Assembly: GCA_946481615.1 (NCBI GenBank)
Contig: CAMLOR010000008.1
Span: 1-33,293 of the forward strand
Direction: 5' to 3'
Source of the DNA: an uncultured Aquimonas sp.
Lineage (GTDB): Bacteria > Pseudomonadota > Gammaproteobacteria > Xanthomonadales > Xanthomonadaceae
Length of the DNA stretch: 33,293 nucleotides
The position numbers and the translations under genes are program-made. The notes beneath the pieces were generated by a model. It searched no databases. It was not told where the DNA came from and saw nothing but the letters and a program-made list of their open reading frames with translations. Shown here in pieces: positions 22,300 through 31,230 of this stretch (positions are counted from its first letter, which is position 1; each line of letters starts with the position of its first letter).

Positions 22300-22788
22300 A
22301 TGTCCGTCGTGACCCGAAACGCGATGATTCCCGGCACCCCCGAGCAAGTCTTCGACCTGACGCAGGACTATTCGGCGCGCGCGGCGTGGGATCCGTTTCC
22401 CGAAAGCTACGAAGTCGAATCGGCGTCGGGCAAGCCGGAGCCGGGCACGATCGTCCACATCCGCGCGAAGAACGGCCACCGCATGACGGTGCGCTACGTC
22501 AGCTTCAACCGGCCGCGGGCCGCGGCGATGACGATGGTTTCCGGGCCGTGGTTCATCCGCGAGTTCGCGGGCACGTGGCAATTCAAACCGGCCGGCAACG
22601 GGCAGACGGAAGTGAGCTTCATCTATCGCGTGGTGGCCGCGCCACGCTGGCTTTCGTGGCTGATCCAGCCGGCGCTCGACTGGTCGTTCGGGCGTCACTC
22701 CACCCGGCGGCTGCGCGGCCTTGCACGCCACGCCGAACGTTTGTTCCGCCCGCCGACCCGCGCGACCGAGCCGACCGAAGCGTCGTGA
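22300..22788 (+). CDS. SRPBCC-family (polyketide cyclase/START-like) protein
   Basis: A 162-residue protein of the helix-grip (SRPBCC) superfamily: N-terminal VTRNAMIPGTPEQVFDLTQDYSARAAWDPF, the typical strand then helix then W, a central beta sheet (GTIVHIRAKNGHRMTVRYV, FAGTWQFKPAGNGQTEVSFIYRV) and a C-terminal helix (RHSTRRLRGLARHAERL). Such proteins bind hydrophobic ligands in a deep cavity. ATG 22300 is preceded by GAGG at 22288-22291; longer in-frame starts run into the lower-GC gap and lack family similarity. The stop overlaps the GTG start of the next gene (GTGA 22785-22788). Ligand unknown. Confidence 0.78.
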   Translation: MSVVTRNAMIPGTPEQVFDLTQDYSARAAWDPFPESYEVESASGKPEPGTIVHIRAKNGHRMTVRYVSFNRPRAAAMTMVSGPWFIREFAGTWQFKPAGNGQTEVSFIYRVVAAPRWLSWLIQPALDWSFGRHSTRRLRGLARHAERLFRPPTRATEPTEAS

Positions 22789-23213
22789 TCTCCAGACCGA
22801 GCCAGTTGCTGCGGTTCCCGGGCGGCGTGCGGCGCGATCCGGCCATCGAGGCCTGGATGCAGGCGCACGACGGCGAACTGGGCGCCATCGCGCGGCGTTG
22901 GTTCGACGCAATGCGCGCCTGTGGCGATGACGTGCGCGAGCTGCTGCACGATGGCCAACCGACTGCCTGCATCGGCGATGCGGCCTTCGCCTACGTCGAT
23001 GCCTTTACCGCGCATGTCAACGTGGGCTTCTTCCGCGGGGCGTATCTGCCGGATCCGCAAGGATTGCTCGAAGGCAAGGGGCGCTTCATGCGGCACGTGA
23101 AATTGCGACCTGGAGAACCGCATGATGCCGTCGCGCTCCGGCATCTGGTGAAAGCGGCCTACGACCATGTGAAAGCGTGCAGCGCGCCACTCGGACAAAG
23201 ATCAATTCCATGA
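22785..23213 (+). CDS. DUF1801-domain protein
   Basis: A 142-residue soluble protein whose body matches the DUF1801 (YdhG-like) family: IARRWFDAMRACGDDVRELLHDGQPTACIGDAAFAYVDAF, followed by HVNVGFFRGAYLPDPQGLLEGKGRFMRHVKL. The function of the family is not established. GTG 22785 overlaps the previous stop and the gene's own stop overlaps the next ATG (ATGA 23210-23213), so the three genes from 22300 to 23821 are probably translationally coupled. No catalytic residues can be pointed to. Confidence 0.78.
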   Translation: MISRPSQLLRFPGGVRRDPAIEAWMQAHDGELGAIARRWFDAMRACGDDVRELLHDGQPTACIGDAAFAYVDAFTAHVNVGFFRGAYLPDPQGLLEGKGRFMRHVKLRPGEPHDAVALRHLVKAAYDHVKACSAPLGQRSIP

Positions 23214-23821
23214 AAAGACTTGAGCCGTGGTTGTTGTCGATCGTCCTGGCGGGCTGCTCGGCCAGTTCCGAGGAAGCCGCCTTGCAGCAGGCGAAAGCGA
23301 CGTTCGAAGCCCTGGAAAACAAGAAAGTCCACGCGGCGATCGATTCGAAGACCCTGGGTTCGATCGCCGATGCGGAGGTCGAGTTCGCGCTCATCGACCT
23401 GATTTACGAGCGGCAGGCCGCTTGGCGCGACGACGAAGAAGCGTTCCTTGCCGCGCAGCCGCCGGGGCGTCGTGCGCTCTACCTCACATGGGTCGTCGAA
23501 GCCGAAGTGAACAACGGCGGATTCAACCAGTACTACTACAACACCGACGGAAAGTTCGCCGCGCAGGCGGTCGAGGCCTTCGAGTATTTCGGAGCGACCC
23601 GACACGCCGCGCTGATGAAAGAGGCGAATTCAGTCCGGGAGGCGGAGAAGGCGGAGATGGCCAAGTTCAAGGACGCCGGCACGCTCGAAGCGTTCTCCGA
23701 ATCCTATGAGCACTCGAAGCTCGGCCCGCTGGACGATCGTTTTTACGCCGTCGGCGAAGACCTCAGCCGGCTTCGCGTGGCGCGCATCCGCCGGACACCT
23801 GCGGAATTCGCGGATCCGTGA
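23210..23821 (+). CDS. DUF4375-domain lipoprotein
   Basis: A 203-residue lipoprotein. The signal ends in the lipobox LAGC (Cys17, from MKRLEPWLLSIVLAGCSAS), so it should be lipidated and held in the inner or outer membrane facing the periplasm. Residue +2 is Ser, which favours outer-membrane sorting. The body contains VVEAEVNNGGFNQYYYNTDG and AFEYFGATRHAALMKEA, the signature of DUF4375 (DMP19-like) proteins, which in many genomes are small soluble proteins of unknown or immunity-like role. ATG 23210 was chosen over the upstream ATG 23177 because it gives the lipobox and the ATGA overlap. It ends 18 bases from the convergent oxygenase gene. Confidence 0.8.
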   Translation: MKRLEPWLLSIVLAGCSASSEEAALQQAKATFEALENKKVHAAIDSKTLGSIADAEVEFALIDLIYERQAAWRDDEEAFLAAQPPGRRALYLTWVVEAEVNNGGFNQYYYNTDGKFAAQAVEAFEYFGATRHAALMKEANSVREAEKAEMAKFKDAGTLEAFSESYEHSKLGPLDDRFYAVGEDLSRLRVARIRRTPAEFADP

Positions 23822-23839
23822 GGACGCATGATTCCGCCG

Positions 23840-25402
23840 CTAGCGCGTCTTGCCCTCGCGCCGCCCGAACAGCATCGTGACGTTGATGCGGCGATTCTCG
23901 TAGCCGGGCTTGAAGCGCAGCGTGTCGGTGCGGTGGAAAAGGTCGGAGTCGAAGATCACCGCGCGGTTTTCGCGGTAGGGAACCTTCACGCATTCGGCGC
24001 CCTGTTCTTCGAGATGCGTGCGGATCTTGGCCTGGCCTTCGGCGCTCGAGGTGTTGAATTCGTCGATGCTCCAGTCGGGCGGTGCCTTCTTGTCCCAGAG
24101 CAGCAGGCCGCCCGATTCGGCGTCGAGGTTGGCGTCGTCGGGCGTGATCCAGAAGTTGACGTTGATCTTCGCGATGTCGGCGTGCAGTTCGATGCCGTCG
24201 AGTTGCGTGTCGTACTTGAAGGCCCAAAACTGCACGAGCGGATAGTCGCGGAAGATGTGCGGCATCGCGGCACGCAGGTCTTCGGCGATCTGCAGCAGCA
24301 ACGGCGCCGCGAAGCCGTCTTCGAAGAAGGCGCCGACGTAGCCGCCGGCGTGGCGGAAGTCGAACCAGAAGGTCGAATCCTGGCAGTAGCGGCGCAGCGA
24401 TTGCAGCGCTTCCGGGCGCAGCAGGCCGTCGACCCAGGTGATGCCGGGGGCGCGCGCTTCGTAGTCGCGGGCGATCGCGGCGCCGTCGAGCGCGGGCGAC
24501 AGCGCGCTGCCTTCCACACGCGGGGCATCGGCGAGGTGGTGCAGGCGGTTGTAGCCGCCGGCCAGCGCGTCGAGCATCGGCGGGATGAGGTCGGCCGTGC
24601 GTGAATCGCTCGGCGCCTGTGCGAAGTGCTTCATCAACGCTTCGTGCGAGGCGATCAGCGCGTCCGCCTCCGGCAGCAGGCCGCGCGTTCGCAGGTGATG
24701 GAACTGTTCGAGGTCGTGCCGCAGTTTGGCGCGCGAGGCCGAGCGCAGTTCGCGCGGCGCTTCGGCGGGCAGGCGCTCGCCAGGCGCGTAGCGCAGGCGG
24801 GCGGAAGCGAGCACGTCGGCGGCGGCCTGTTCGAGGCGATGCGCGCTCTGATGCGCGAGGCCGCGCAGTTTGAGCAGCGTGGCGTGATCGGGGCGCAGGC
24901 CCATCGCCGTGTCGCAGGCGGCCACGGCTTCGTCGGCGCGGTCGAGTCGGTACAGCGCTTCGGCCAGCCGCGTCCATGCCTTCGAGTGATCCGGAACGAT
25001 CGCGAGCACGCGCCGCAGTGCGGTTTCGGCGTCGGCGTTGCGGTTGAGCGCCAGCAGCGAGATCGCTCGGTTGAAGTGCGCGTCGGCCAGCGTCGGCGCG
25101 AGGTTCGCGGCACGGTCCAGCGGCACCATCGCGGCGGCATGCGCGCCCAGTTCCTGCAGGCAGAAGCCGAAGTTGGCCTGTACCGCGGCGTCGGTGCGCA
25201 AGGCGTCGGCGGCGGCGGCGAGATCGGCGCGGGCGTTCGCGTAGTTGCCGTTGGACAGCCGGATCATGCCGCGCACGTAGCAGGTGGCGGCCGAATCCGG
25301 CGCCTGCGCTTCGAGCTCGCGCAACGAGGCTTTCGCGCTTTCGCGATCGCCGCGCTGCAGGGCCGCCAGCGCCTCGCGGTAGTGGGATTGCGGGCTGGTC
25401 AT
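23840..25402 (-). CDS. TPR protein fused to a 2-oxoglutarate/Fe(II) oxygenase domain
   Basis: A 520-residue cytoplasmic protein with two parts. Residues about 1-200 are tetratricopeptide repeats (ANARADLAAAADALRTDAAVQ; AHFNRAISLLALNRNADAE; AWTRLAEALYRLDRADEAV). Residues about 315-520 form a double-stranded beta-helix oxygenase: His407 and Asp409 (ELHADIAKINVNFWITPDD), His490 (DSDLFHRTD) and Arg504/505 (YENRRINVTMLF) fit the HxD...H...R signature that binds iron and 2-oxoglutarate. TPR plus this fold suggests hydroxylation of a protein substrate. Start 25402 is two bases after the ppk2 stop, so it is the last gene of the hemA-prfA run. Target unknown. Confidence 0.88.
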   Translation of the reverse strand: MTSPQSHYREALAALQRGDRESAKASLRELEAQAPDSAATCYVRGMIRLSNGNYANARADLAAAADALRTDAAVQANFGFCLQELGAHAAAMVPLDRAANLAPTLADAHFNRAISLLALNRNADAETALRRVLAIVPDHSKAWTRLAEALYRLDRADEAVAACDTAMGLRPDHATLLKLRGLAHQSAHRLEQAAADVLASARLRYAPGERLPAEAPRELRSASRAKLRHDLEQFHHLRTRGLLPEADALIASHEALMKHFAQAPSDSRTADLIPPMLDALAGGYNRLHHLADAPRVEGSALSPALDGAAIARDYEARAPGITWVDGLLRPEALQSLRRYCQDSTFWFDFRHAGGYVGAFFEDGFAAPLLLQIAEDLRAAMPHIFRDYPLVQFWAFKYDTQLDGIELHADIAKINVNFWITPDDANLDAESGGLLLWDKKAPPDWSIDEFNTSSAEGQAKIRTHLEEQGAECVKVPYRENRAVIFDSDLFHRTDTLRFKPGYENRRINVTMLFGRREGKTR

Positions 25403-25404
25403 GC

Positions 25405-26181
25405 TCAATAGCGCGACTCGATGGGCTGCACCGGGCCGGTGTACTTCTCCTTGCGCGGCTTGTGTCCGAGCGGCGGCAGATCGAACACGGTCTCCGGCAC
25501 GGAATGATCGGGCAGGCGATCGAGCAGGTCGCGGATCAGCGTGAGGCGGCCGCGCTTCTGGTCGTTGAAATCGACCACCGTCCACGGTGCGTGCGCGGTG
25601 TGAGTGGCTTCGAACATGGCGTCGCGCGCCTTGCCGTACTCGGCGTACTTCTCGCGCGCCTTCAGATCGATGGGCGAGAGCTTCCAGCGCTTGAGCGGAT
25701 CCTCGACGCGCTCGGCGAAGCGTTCCTCCTGCTTGTCCTGGTCCACGGCGAGCCAGTACTTGAACAGCAGCAGGCCGTCGTCGACGAGCAGCTTCTCGAA
25801 GGCGGGTGCCGCGGCCAGGAAGGCTTCGTACTCGCCCTCGGTGCAGAAACCCATCACCTTCTCGACGCCGGCGCGGTTGTACCAGCTGCGGTCGAACAGC
25901 ACGAGTTCGCCGGCGGCCGGCAGGTGCGGCACGTAGCGCTGGAAATACCATTGCGTCTGTTCGCGCTCGGTCGGCTTGGGCAGCGCGACGACACGCGTGA
26001 TGCGCGGGTTGAGGCCGTCGGCGATGGCCTCGATCACGCCGCCCTTGCCGGCGGTGTCGCGGCCTTCGAGGATCACCGCGACGCGCGTGCCGGTGTGCTG
26101 CATCCAGCGCGACATCGCGATGAGTTCGAGCTTGAGCGGCTCGAGCAGTTCCTCGTATTCCTTGCGCTTCAGGTTGGACAT
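25405..26181 (-). CDS. ppk2: Polyphosphate kinase 2
   Basis: A 258-residue single-domain PPK2. It transfers phosphate between polyphosphate and nucleotides, often forming GTP or ATP from the diphosphate in class I enzymes. Walker A is GRDTAGKGG (residues 40-48), and the Walker B/lid region is LVLFDRSWYNRAGVEKVMGF (Asp97, Arg98). WTVVDFNDQKRGRLTLIRDLL is the C-terminal core. The DRSWYNRAGVExVMGFC block looks like class I, but class cannot be fixed by eye. The gene starts eight bases after the moaB stop in the same minus-strand run. Confidence 0.93.
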   Translation of the reverse strand: MSNLKRKEYEELLEPLKLELIAMSRWMQHTGTRVAVILEGRDTAGKGGVIEAIADGLNPRITRVVALPKPTEREQTQWYFQRYVPHLPAAGELVLFDRSWYNRAGVEKVMGFCTEGEYEAFLAAAPAFEKLLVDDGLLLFKYWLAVDQDKQEERFAERVEDPLKRWKLSPIDLKAREKYAEYGKARDAMFEATHTAHAPWTVVDFNDQKRGRLTLIRDLLDRLPDHSVPETVFDLPPLGHKPRKEKYTGPVQPIESRY

Positions 26182-26188
26182 GGCGCTC

Positions 26189-26710
26189 TCAGGTTTCCCG
26201 CAGGCGCGGGCGCAGGTTGGCGAGGTTGCACGGTTTGGTGCGTGCGTCGAGTTGTGCGCGGATCAGTTTTTCCCAGGCCGTGCGGCAGGCGGAGGTCGAG
26301 CCCGGCAGGCAGAACACGAAGGTCGCATTCGCCAGACCCGCGAAGGCGCGCGATTGCAGCGTGCTGGTGCCGATTTCCTCGAAGCTCAGGACGCGGAACA
26401 TTTCCCCGAAACCGGGCATTTCCTTGTCGAGCAGCGGCCGCAGCGCTTCGGGCGTGGAATCGCGTCCGGTGAAGCCGGTGCCGCCGGTGACGAGGATGCC
26501 GTCGATGCCTTCGTCGGCGATCCACTGCGAGACTTTCGCGCGCAGCGCGTACTTGTCGTCGCGCAGCAGGGCGCGGTCGGCAAGCGTGTGTCCGGCGTCC
26601 TGCAGCGCAGCGATGAGATAGTCGCCCGAGGTGTCGTCGGCCAGCGTGCGCGAATCGGAGACGGTGAGCACCGCCAGCGCCAGCGCGCGGAAATCGGCCG
26701 AGGCGGTCAT
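26189..26710 (-). CDS. moaB: MoaB/MogA-family molybdenum cofactor biosynthesis protein
   Basis: A 173-residue protein of the MoaB/MogA fold, which in MogA adenylates molybdopterin before molybdate insertion. The motif VTGGTGFTGRDSTPEAL (GGTGFTGRD at residues 76-84) is the conserved nucleotide/molybdopterin site, with VLTVSDSRTLADDTSGDYL at the N-terminus. ATG 26710 overlaps the stop of the GNAT gene (ATGA), and an upstream in-frame start would lie inside it. MoaB proteins in some species are inactive, so function as an adenylyltransferase is inferred. No other molybdopterin gene is in the window. Confidence 0.9.
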   Translation of the reverse strand: MTASADFRALALAVLTVSDSRTLADDTSGDYLIAALQDAGHTLADRALLRDDKYALRAKVSQWIADEGIDGILVTGGTGFTGRDSTPEALRPLLDKEMPGFGEMFRVLSFEEIGTSTLQSRAFAGLANATFVFCLPGSTSACRTAWEKLIRAQLDARTKPCNLANLRPRLRET

Positions 26711-27156
26711 GGCTTCACCGCGCGGGTGAACCATTGCGTTTCGTCGGCCGTCCAGCCGGCGCTGCGGTAGAGCGCCTGCGCGGTTTCGTTGCTGCGCGCG
26801 GTTTCGAGCGAGACGCGCGGCGCGCCGAGATCGCGCGCCAGGTCCAAAGCTTCGTCGAGCAATCCCGTGCCCACGCCGCTGCGACGCGCTTCCGGCGCTA
26901 CGAACAGATCGTTCAGCACCAGCGTGTGCGTGGTCGAAACCGACGAGAACGAGGGATAGAGCAGCGTGAAGCCCACGGGCTGGTGATCGCGCTCGGCGAG
27001 GATGACATGCGCTTCGCCGCGCGACATGCGCTCTTCCAGCCAGCGGCGTGCGCGCGGCAGATCGCTGCTCTGGCCGTAGAACTGGCGATAGCCGTCGAAC
27101 AGCGGCGCGATGCGGTCCAGATCCGCCAGGCCCGCGCGTCGATACGAAACCGTCAT
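26707..27156 (-). CDS. GNAT-family N-acetyltransferase
   Basis: A 149-residue acetyltransferase. The acetyl-CoA motif is [20 protein letters not shown] (the R/QxxGxG/A pyrophosphate loop), followed by helix [12 protein letters not shown], strand [10 protein letters not shown] and the C-terminal [10 protein letters not shown] typical of GNAT motif B. Start 27156 overlaps the prfA stop (ATGA 27153-27156 on the minus strand), and its own stop overlaps moaB. In many gammaproteobacteria prmC, which methylates release factors, follows prfA; here this acetyltransferase occupies that place. The substrate is unknown and a link to RF1 is speculation. Confidence 0.88.
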   Translation of the reverse strand: MTVSYRRAGLADLDRIAPLFDGYRQFYGQSSDLPRARRWLEERMSRGEAHVILAERDHQPVGFTLLYPSFSSVSTTHTLVLNDLFVAPEARRSGVGTGLLDEALDLARDLGAPRVSLETARSNETAQALYRSAGWTADETQWFTRAVKP

Positions 27157-28238
27157 GCCGCCTCCGAGACGAGCTTGAGCTGATCGGCCTGGTGTTCGGC
27201 GGTGAGACGGTCGACGAGGTCGTCGATGTCGCCCGCGATCACCGCCGGCAGGTTGTACACCGTGAGGCCCTCGACGCGATGGTCGGTGATGCGGCCCTGC
27301 GGGAAATTGTAGGTGCGGATGCGCTGGCTGCGGTCGCCGCTGCCGACCTGCAGCTTGCGCGTCTGGGCCTGCGCGGCCTCGGCCTTGCTGCGCTGCTCGT
27401 CGAGCAGGCGGGCCTTGAGCAGCGAGAGGGCGCGCGCGCGGTTCTTGTGCTGGCTGCGCTCGTCCTGGCATTCGACCACGATGCCGGTGGGCAGGTGCGT
27501 CATGCGGATCGCCGAGTCGGTCTTGTTGACGTGCTGGCCGCCGGCGCCGGAGGCGCGGAAGGTGTCCACCTTCAGATCGGCCGGGTTGATCTCGATATCG
27601 TCGATCTCGTCCATCTCCGGCAGGATCGCCACCGTCGCGGCCGAGGTGTGGATGCGGCCCTGCGATTCGGTGGCCGGCACGCGTTGCACGCGGTGCGTGC
27701 CGCTTTCGAACTTCAGGCGCGAATAGGCGCCCGCGCCTTCGATGCGCGCGATGATCTCCTTGTAGCCGCCGTGTTCGCCCTCGCTGGCGGAGAGCACTTC
27801 GACGCTCCAGCGCTTGCGCTCGGCGTAGCGGGCGTACATGCGGAACAGATCGCCGGCGAAGATCGCCGCCTCGTCGCCGCCGGTGCCGGCGCGCACTTCG
27901 AGGTAGAGGTTGGCCTCGTCGCGCGGATCCTTCGGCAACAGCAGCAGTTGCAGATCCTGCTCGTAATTCGCCAGGCGCGCCTGCTGTGCGGCGATCTCCT
28001 CGTCGGCGAAGTCGCGCAGTTCGGGGTCGGCGCGCATCGCCTCGGCCGCGGCCAGATCGCGGCGCGCGGCTTCGAAATCGCGCAGCGTGTCCACCACGGG
28101 CTGCAGCTGGGCGAATTCGCGCGAGAGGTCGCGGAAGCGGCGCGGGTCCGCCATCGCGTCCGGTTCCGCCAGCAGGCGCCCGACTTCCTCGTGGCGCTCA
28201 GCCAGCGCTTCGAGTTTGCGGCGGATGCTGGGGCTCAT
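27153..28238 (-). CDS. prfA: Peptide chain release factor 1
   Basis: A 361-residue class I release factor, the usual length, recognising UAA and UAG. PAT at residues 188-190 ([20 protein letters not shown]) is the RF1 codon-recognition tripeptide. GGQ at 233-235 ([21 protein letters not shown]) is the peptidyl-tRNA hydrolysis motif, whose Gln is methylated by PrmC in other bacteria. The acidic N-terminal coiled coil is intact. Start 28238 lies inside hemA, whose stop is at 28198, giving an overlap of 41 bases; hemA-prfA order is common in gammaproteobacteria. Confidence 0.97.
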   Translation of the reverse strand: MSPSIRRKLEALAERHEEVGRLLAEPDAMADPRRFRDLSREFAQLQPVVDTLRDFEAARRDLAAAEAMRADPELRDFADEEIAAQQARLANYEQDLQLLLLPKDPRDEANLYLEVRAGTGGDEAAIFAGDLFRMYARYAERKRWSVEVLSASEGEHGGYKEIIARIEGAGAYSRLKFESGTHRVQRVPATESQGRIHTSAATVAILPEMDEIDDIEINPADLKVDTFRASGAGGQHVNKTDSAIRMTHLPTGIVVECQDERSQHKNRARALSLLKARLLDEQRSKAEAAQAQTRKLQVGSGDRSQRIRTYNFPQGRITDHRVEGLTVYNLPAVIAGDIDDLVDRLTAEHQADQLKLVSEAA

Positions 28239-29502
28239 TCGCTTCCTTGTCGGTGCCGGCCTCGAACAGGCGTTCGGCGGCGTGCAGCAGATCGTGGTCG
28301 CCACGCAGCGCGGCCTGGCGCAGATTGGCGCTGGGCGCGTGCAGCAGCTTGTTGGTGAGGGTGTTGGCGAGGAACTGCAGGGCGTCTTCGGGCGACTTGC
28401 CCTGCGCCAGCAGATCGCGCGCACGGGCCAGCGTGGCGTCGCGTTCGGATTCGCCGCGGCGGCGCAGCCGCAGCAGCGTGTCCTGGCGATCGGAGGCCTG
28501 CCACCACTGCAGGTAGTGCTCGACCTGCAGCTCGATGATGGCCTCGGCCTGCTCGGCGGCCTCGCGGCGCGATCGGCGGTTTTCCTCGATCACCTGGTCG
28601 AGATCGTCGACGGTGTAGAGATACACGTCTTCGAGTTGCGCGGCGGAAGGCTCGATGTCGCGCGGCACGGCGAGGTCGAGCAGGAACATCGGGCGATGAC
28701 GGCGCGCCTTGAGCGCGCGCTCGAGCGCCTCGGTGCGCAGCACGGGTTCGCGGCTGGCGGTGGCCGAGATCACGATGTCGGCCTCGGCCAGATGGCGTTC
28801 GAGTTCGTCGAGCGGCAGCGCGTAGCCGCCGAAGCGCGAGGCCAGCGACTGCGCGTGTTCGAGCGTGCGGTTGGCGACCAGCAGGCGCTTCACCTTGCTG
28901 TCGACGAGGTGGCGCGCGGCCAGTTCGATGGTGTCGCCGGCGCCGATCAGCAGCACCGAGGCCTGGTCGAGTTCGGCGAAGACGTTCTGCGCCAGGCGCA
29001 CGGCGGCGAAGGCCACGCTCACCGGATGCGCGCCGACGCGGGTGTCGGTGCGCACGCGCTTGGCCACCGCGAAGCCCTGCTGGAACAGGCGTTCGAGCGG
29101 CGCTTTCAGCGCTTTCGCCTCGCGCGCGGCGTGGTAGGCCTCCTTCACCTGGCCCAGGATCTGCGGCTCGCCCAGCACCATCGAATCCAGGCCCGTGGCG
29201 ACGCGGAACAGGTGGCGCACGGCCTCGCCCTGTTCGTGGCGGTAGAGGTAGGTGCCGAGCTGGTCGGGCAGCAGGCCGTGGTGCCGGGCCAGCCACTGCG
29301 CTGGCACGCTTTCCGAGCCGGGCTCGACGCGGGCGTAGACCTCGGTGCGGTTGCAGGTGGAGAGTAGGGCGGCTTCCTGTACGCCCGGCTGCGCCAGCAG
29401 GCTGGCGAGCGCGTCCGTGGCCTGCGCGGGCGCGATCGCCACGCGCTCGCGCAGGGCGAGCGGTGCGGTCTGATGATTCAAGCCGAGCGCGAGCAGGGTC
29501 AT
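28198..29502 (-). CDS. hemA: Glutamyl-tRNA reductase
   Basis: A 434-residue enzyme of the C5 pathway, reducing glutamyl-tRNA to glutamate-1-semialdehyde for heme synthesis. The catalytic Cys50 lies in [31 protein letters not shown] is the conserved core, [17 protein letters not shown] the NADPH loop and [15 protein letters not shown] the dinucleotide domain; the C-terminal dimerisation helix ends at about 415. ATG 29502 is preferred over TTG 29508 and aligns with GxNHxTAP at residues 7-13. No strong Shine-Dalgarno is visible. It heads the six-gene minus-strand run and faces a divergent TPR gene. Confidence 0.97.
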   Translation of the reverse strand: MTLLALGLNHQTAPLALRERVAIAPAQATDALASLLAQPGVQEAALLSTCNRTEVYARVEPGSESVPAQWLARHHGLLPDQLGTYLYRHEQGEAVRHLFRVATGLDSMVLGEPQILGQVKEAYHAAREAKALKAPLERLFQQGFAVAKRVRTDTRVGAHPVSVAFAAVRLAQNVFAELDQASVLLIGAGDTIELAARHLVDSKVKRLLVANRTLEHAQSLASRFGGYALPLDELERHLAEADIVISATASREPVLRTEALERALKARRHRPMFLLDLAVPRDIEPSAAQLEDVYLYTVDDLDQVIEENRRSRREAAEQAEAIIELQVEHYLQWWQASDRQDTLLRLRRRGESERDATLARARDLLAQGKSPEDALQFLANTLTNKLLHAPSANLRQAALRGDHDLLHAAERLFEAGTDKEANEPQHPPQTRSAG

Positions 29503-29586
29503 GGACAATGGGTTCAGGTAGACTTCGGGATGCTGCGGCGCAGTGGCGACGCACTGCGCGCGCGCTGGCCGCGCCTGGATTCCCGC
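29503..29586. promoter_or_regulatory. Divergent hemA/TPR promoter region with inverted repeat
   Basis: This 84-base gap must hold the promoters or leaders of both divergent runs unless they lie within the genes. GCGCAGT at 29538-29544 and ACTGCGC at 29553-29559 form a perfect 7-base inverted repeat with an 8-base centre, a possible operator. No convincing -35/-10 pair with 16-18 base spacing is visible for either direction. Confidence 0.4.
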
Positions 29587-31230
29587 ATGAAGAAGATCAC
29601 CCCGCTAGTTTACCTGCTGCTGGCCCTGGCGGCTTCGGCGGCGTTCGCGGAAACGCGCGGCACCGCCGACCCCATGCTCGACCTGCTGCAAGGCGAGTTC
29701 GCGCTGCAGGAAGGCGATGCGAAGGGCGCCTCCAGCGGGTATGTCGAGGCCGCCCGCGCCTCGAAGGATCCGGCTCTGGCCGAGCGCGCCGCGCAGATCG
29801 CCATCGTGGCCGAGGATTACGACGGCGCGCGCCGTGCCCTCGACCGCTGGCGCGAACTGCAGCCCGAAGCCCCCGGCCTGATGACGGCCGAAGCGCGCCT
29901 GGCGCTCAAGCGCGGCGACCGTGCCGAAGCCGCGGCGGCGTTGCGCGGACTGCTCGCGCAGGACGAGAACTGGCGCGGCGCGGTCCAGGCATTGGCCGCG
30001 AGCGGCAAGTCGCCGATCCTGGGCGATGTCGTCACCGAACTGGTTTCCGGCAATGCGCTGCCGGCCAATCTCGATGCCTGGATGGCCTTCGGCGGCCTGG
30101 CCCAGCGGCTGCAGCTCAAGACCGTGGGCGAGGAACTCGCCAAACGCGCGGTCGAACGTTTCCCGCAGGAGCCGCGGGCCTGGCTGTGGCAGGCCGAGAT
30201 GGCGCAGCAGCGCGGCGACAAAGACGCGGCGCGCGCGGCCATCGGCAAGGCGGTCGAGCTCGGCCCGCTCGACACCGCCACGCGCCTGGGCGTGGCGGCC
30301 CAGCTCGATGCGCTGGGCGATTCCAAGGGCGCCGCCGCGGCGCTCGCCGGCGGCGAGCAGGACGACACCACTTTCGCCGGACGCGCCGCCTATCTGGCGC
30401 GCGCCAACGACAAATCGGCGCTCGAAGAGTTGTACGCGATGGCGGCGCAGGGCGCGGACACCGCCACCGACGCGCGGTTGTACCTGCTCGGCCAATTGGC
30501 CGAACTGCTGGAGAAATCGGATCTGGCGTTGCAGTGGTACGGCCGCGTGAAGGCCGGCCTGCAGCGCGACCAGTCGCAGCTGCGCATCGCGGTCCTGCTC
30601 GACAAGGTCGGCAAGCTCGACGACGGCATCGCGCGCCTGCGCGAGCTGCAATCGGGCGACAGCGAATACGGCGAAGTGCTGCGCGATGCCTACCTGCTCG
30701 AAGCCGAGCTCATGCTGCGCCACGAGCGCGGCGAGGATGCGCTCGACGCCTATGCGCGCGGGCTGCGCATCTTCGAGGACGATCCCGAACTGATCTACGC
30801 GCGCGCGCTGGCCTATGAGCGCCTGGATCGCGTCCCGGACGCCGAAGCCGACCTGCGCAAGCTGCTCGAACTCGACCCCGACAACGCCGATGCGATGAAC
30901 GCGCTCGGCTACACGCTGGCCGACCGCACCGACCGCTACGACGAAGCCCTCAAGCTGATCCAGCGCGCGCTCGAACTGCGGCCCGACACGCCCGCCATCA
31001 TCGATTCGCTGGGCTGGGTGCTGCACCGCCTCGGCCGCACCGAGGAAGCCCTGCCGCACCTGCGCCGTGCCTTCGAGCTGCAGCGCGATGCCGAAGTGGC
31101 CGCGCACCTGGGCGAGGCGCTGTGGGTGCACGGGGACCGGGAAGAAGCGCGTTCGGTCTGGCGCCTCGGGCGCGAGATCGATCCCGACAACCGCGCGCTG
31201 AAGCAGGCGCTCGAGAAATATCCCGAATGA
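29587..31230 (+). CDS. Exported TPR-repeat protein
   Basis: A 547-residue protein with a signal peptide at 1-21 ([17 protein letters not shown]), then tetratricopeptide repeats over nearly the whole length. The best copies are C-terminal ([94 protein letters not shown], given here as its positions about 395-500). Such proteins sit upstream of lolB in related genomes and probably act as envelope scaffolds. ATG 29587 is chosen for the signal peptide; earlier in-frame starts overlap hemA. The stop overlaps lolB (ATGA 31227-31230). No enzymatic motif. Confidence 0.9.
   Translation: MKKITPLVYLLLALAASAAFAETRGTADPMLDLLQGEFALQEGDAKGASSGYVEAARASKDPALAERAAQIAIVAEDYDGARRALDRWRELQPEAPGLMTAEARLALKRGDRAEAAAALRGLLAQDENWRGAVQALAASGKSPILGDVVTELVSGNALPANLDAWMAFGGLAQRLQLKTVGEELAKRAVERFPQEPRAWLWQAEMAQQRGDKDAARAAIGKAVELGPLDTATRLGVAAQLDALGDSKGAAAALAGGEQDDTTFAGRAAYLARANDKSALEELYAMAAQGADTATDARLYLLGQLAELLEKSDLALQWYGRVKAGLQRDQSQLRIAVLLDKVGKLDDGIARLRELQSGDSEYGEVLRDAYLLEAELMLRHERGEDALDAYARGLRIFEDDPELIYARALAYERLDRVPDAEADLRKLLELDPDNADAMNALGYTLADRTDRYDEALKLIQRALELRPDTPAIIDSLGWVLHRLGRTEEALPHLRRAFELQRDAEVAAHLGEALWVHGDREEARSVWRLGREIDPDNRALKQALEKYPE

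Noticed and set aside
27048..28358. Plus-strand open frame across prfA
   Set aside because: Antisense shadow of a conserved release factor gene; no recognisable domain.
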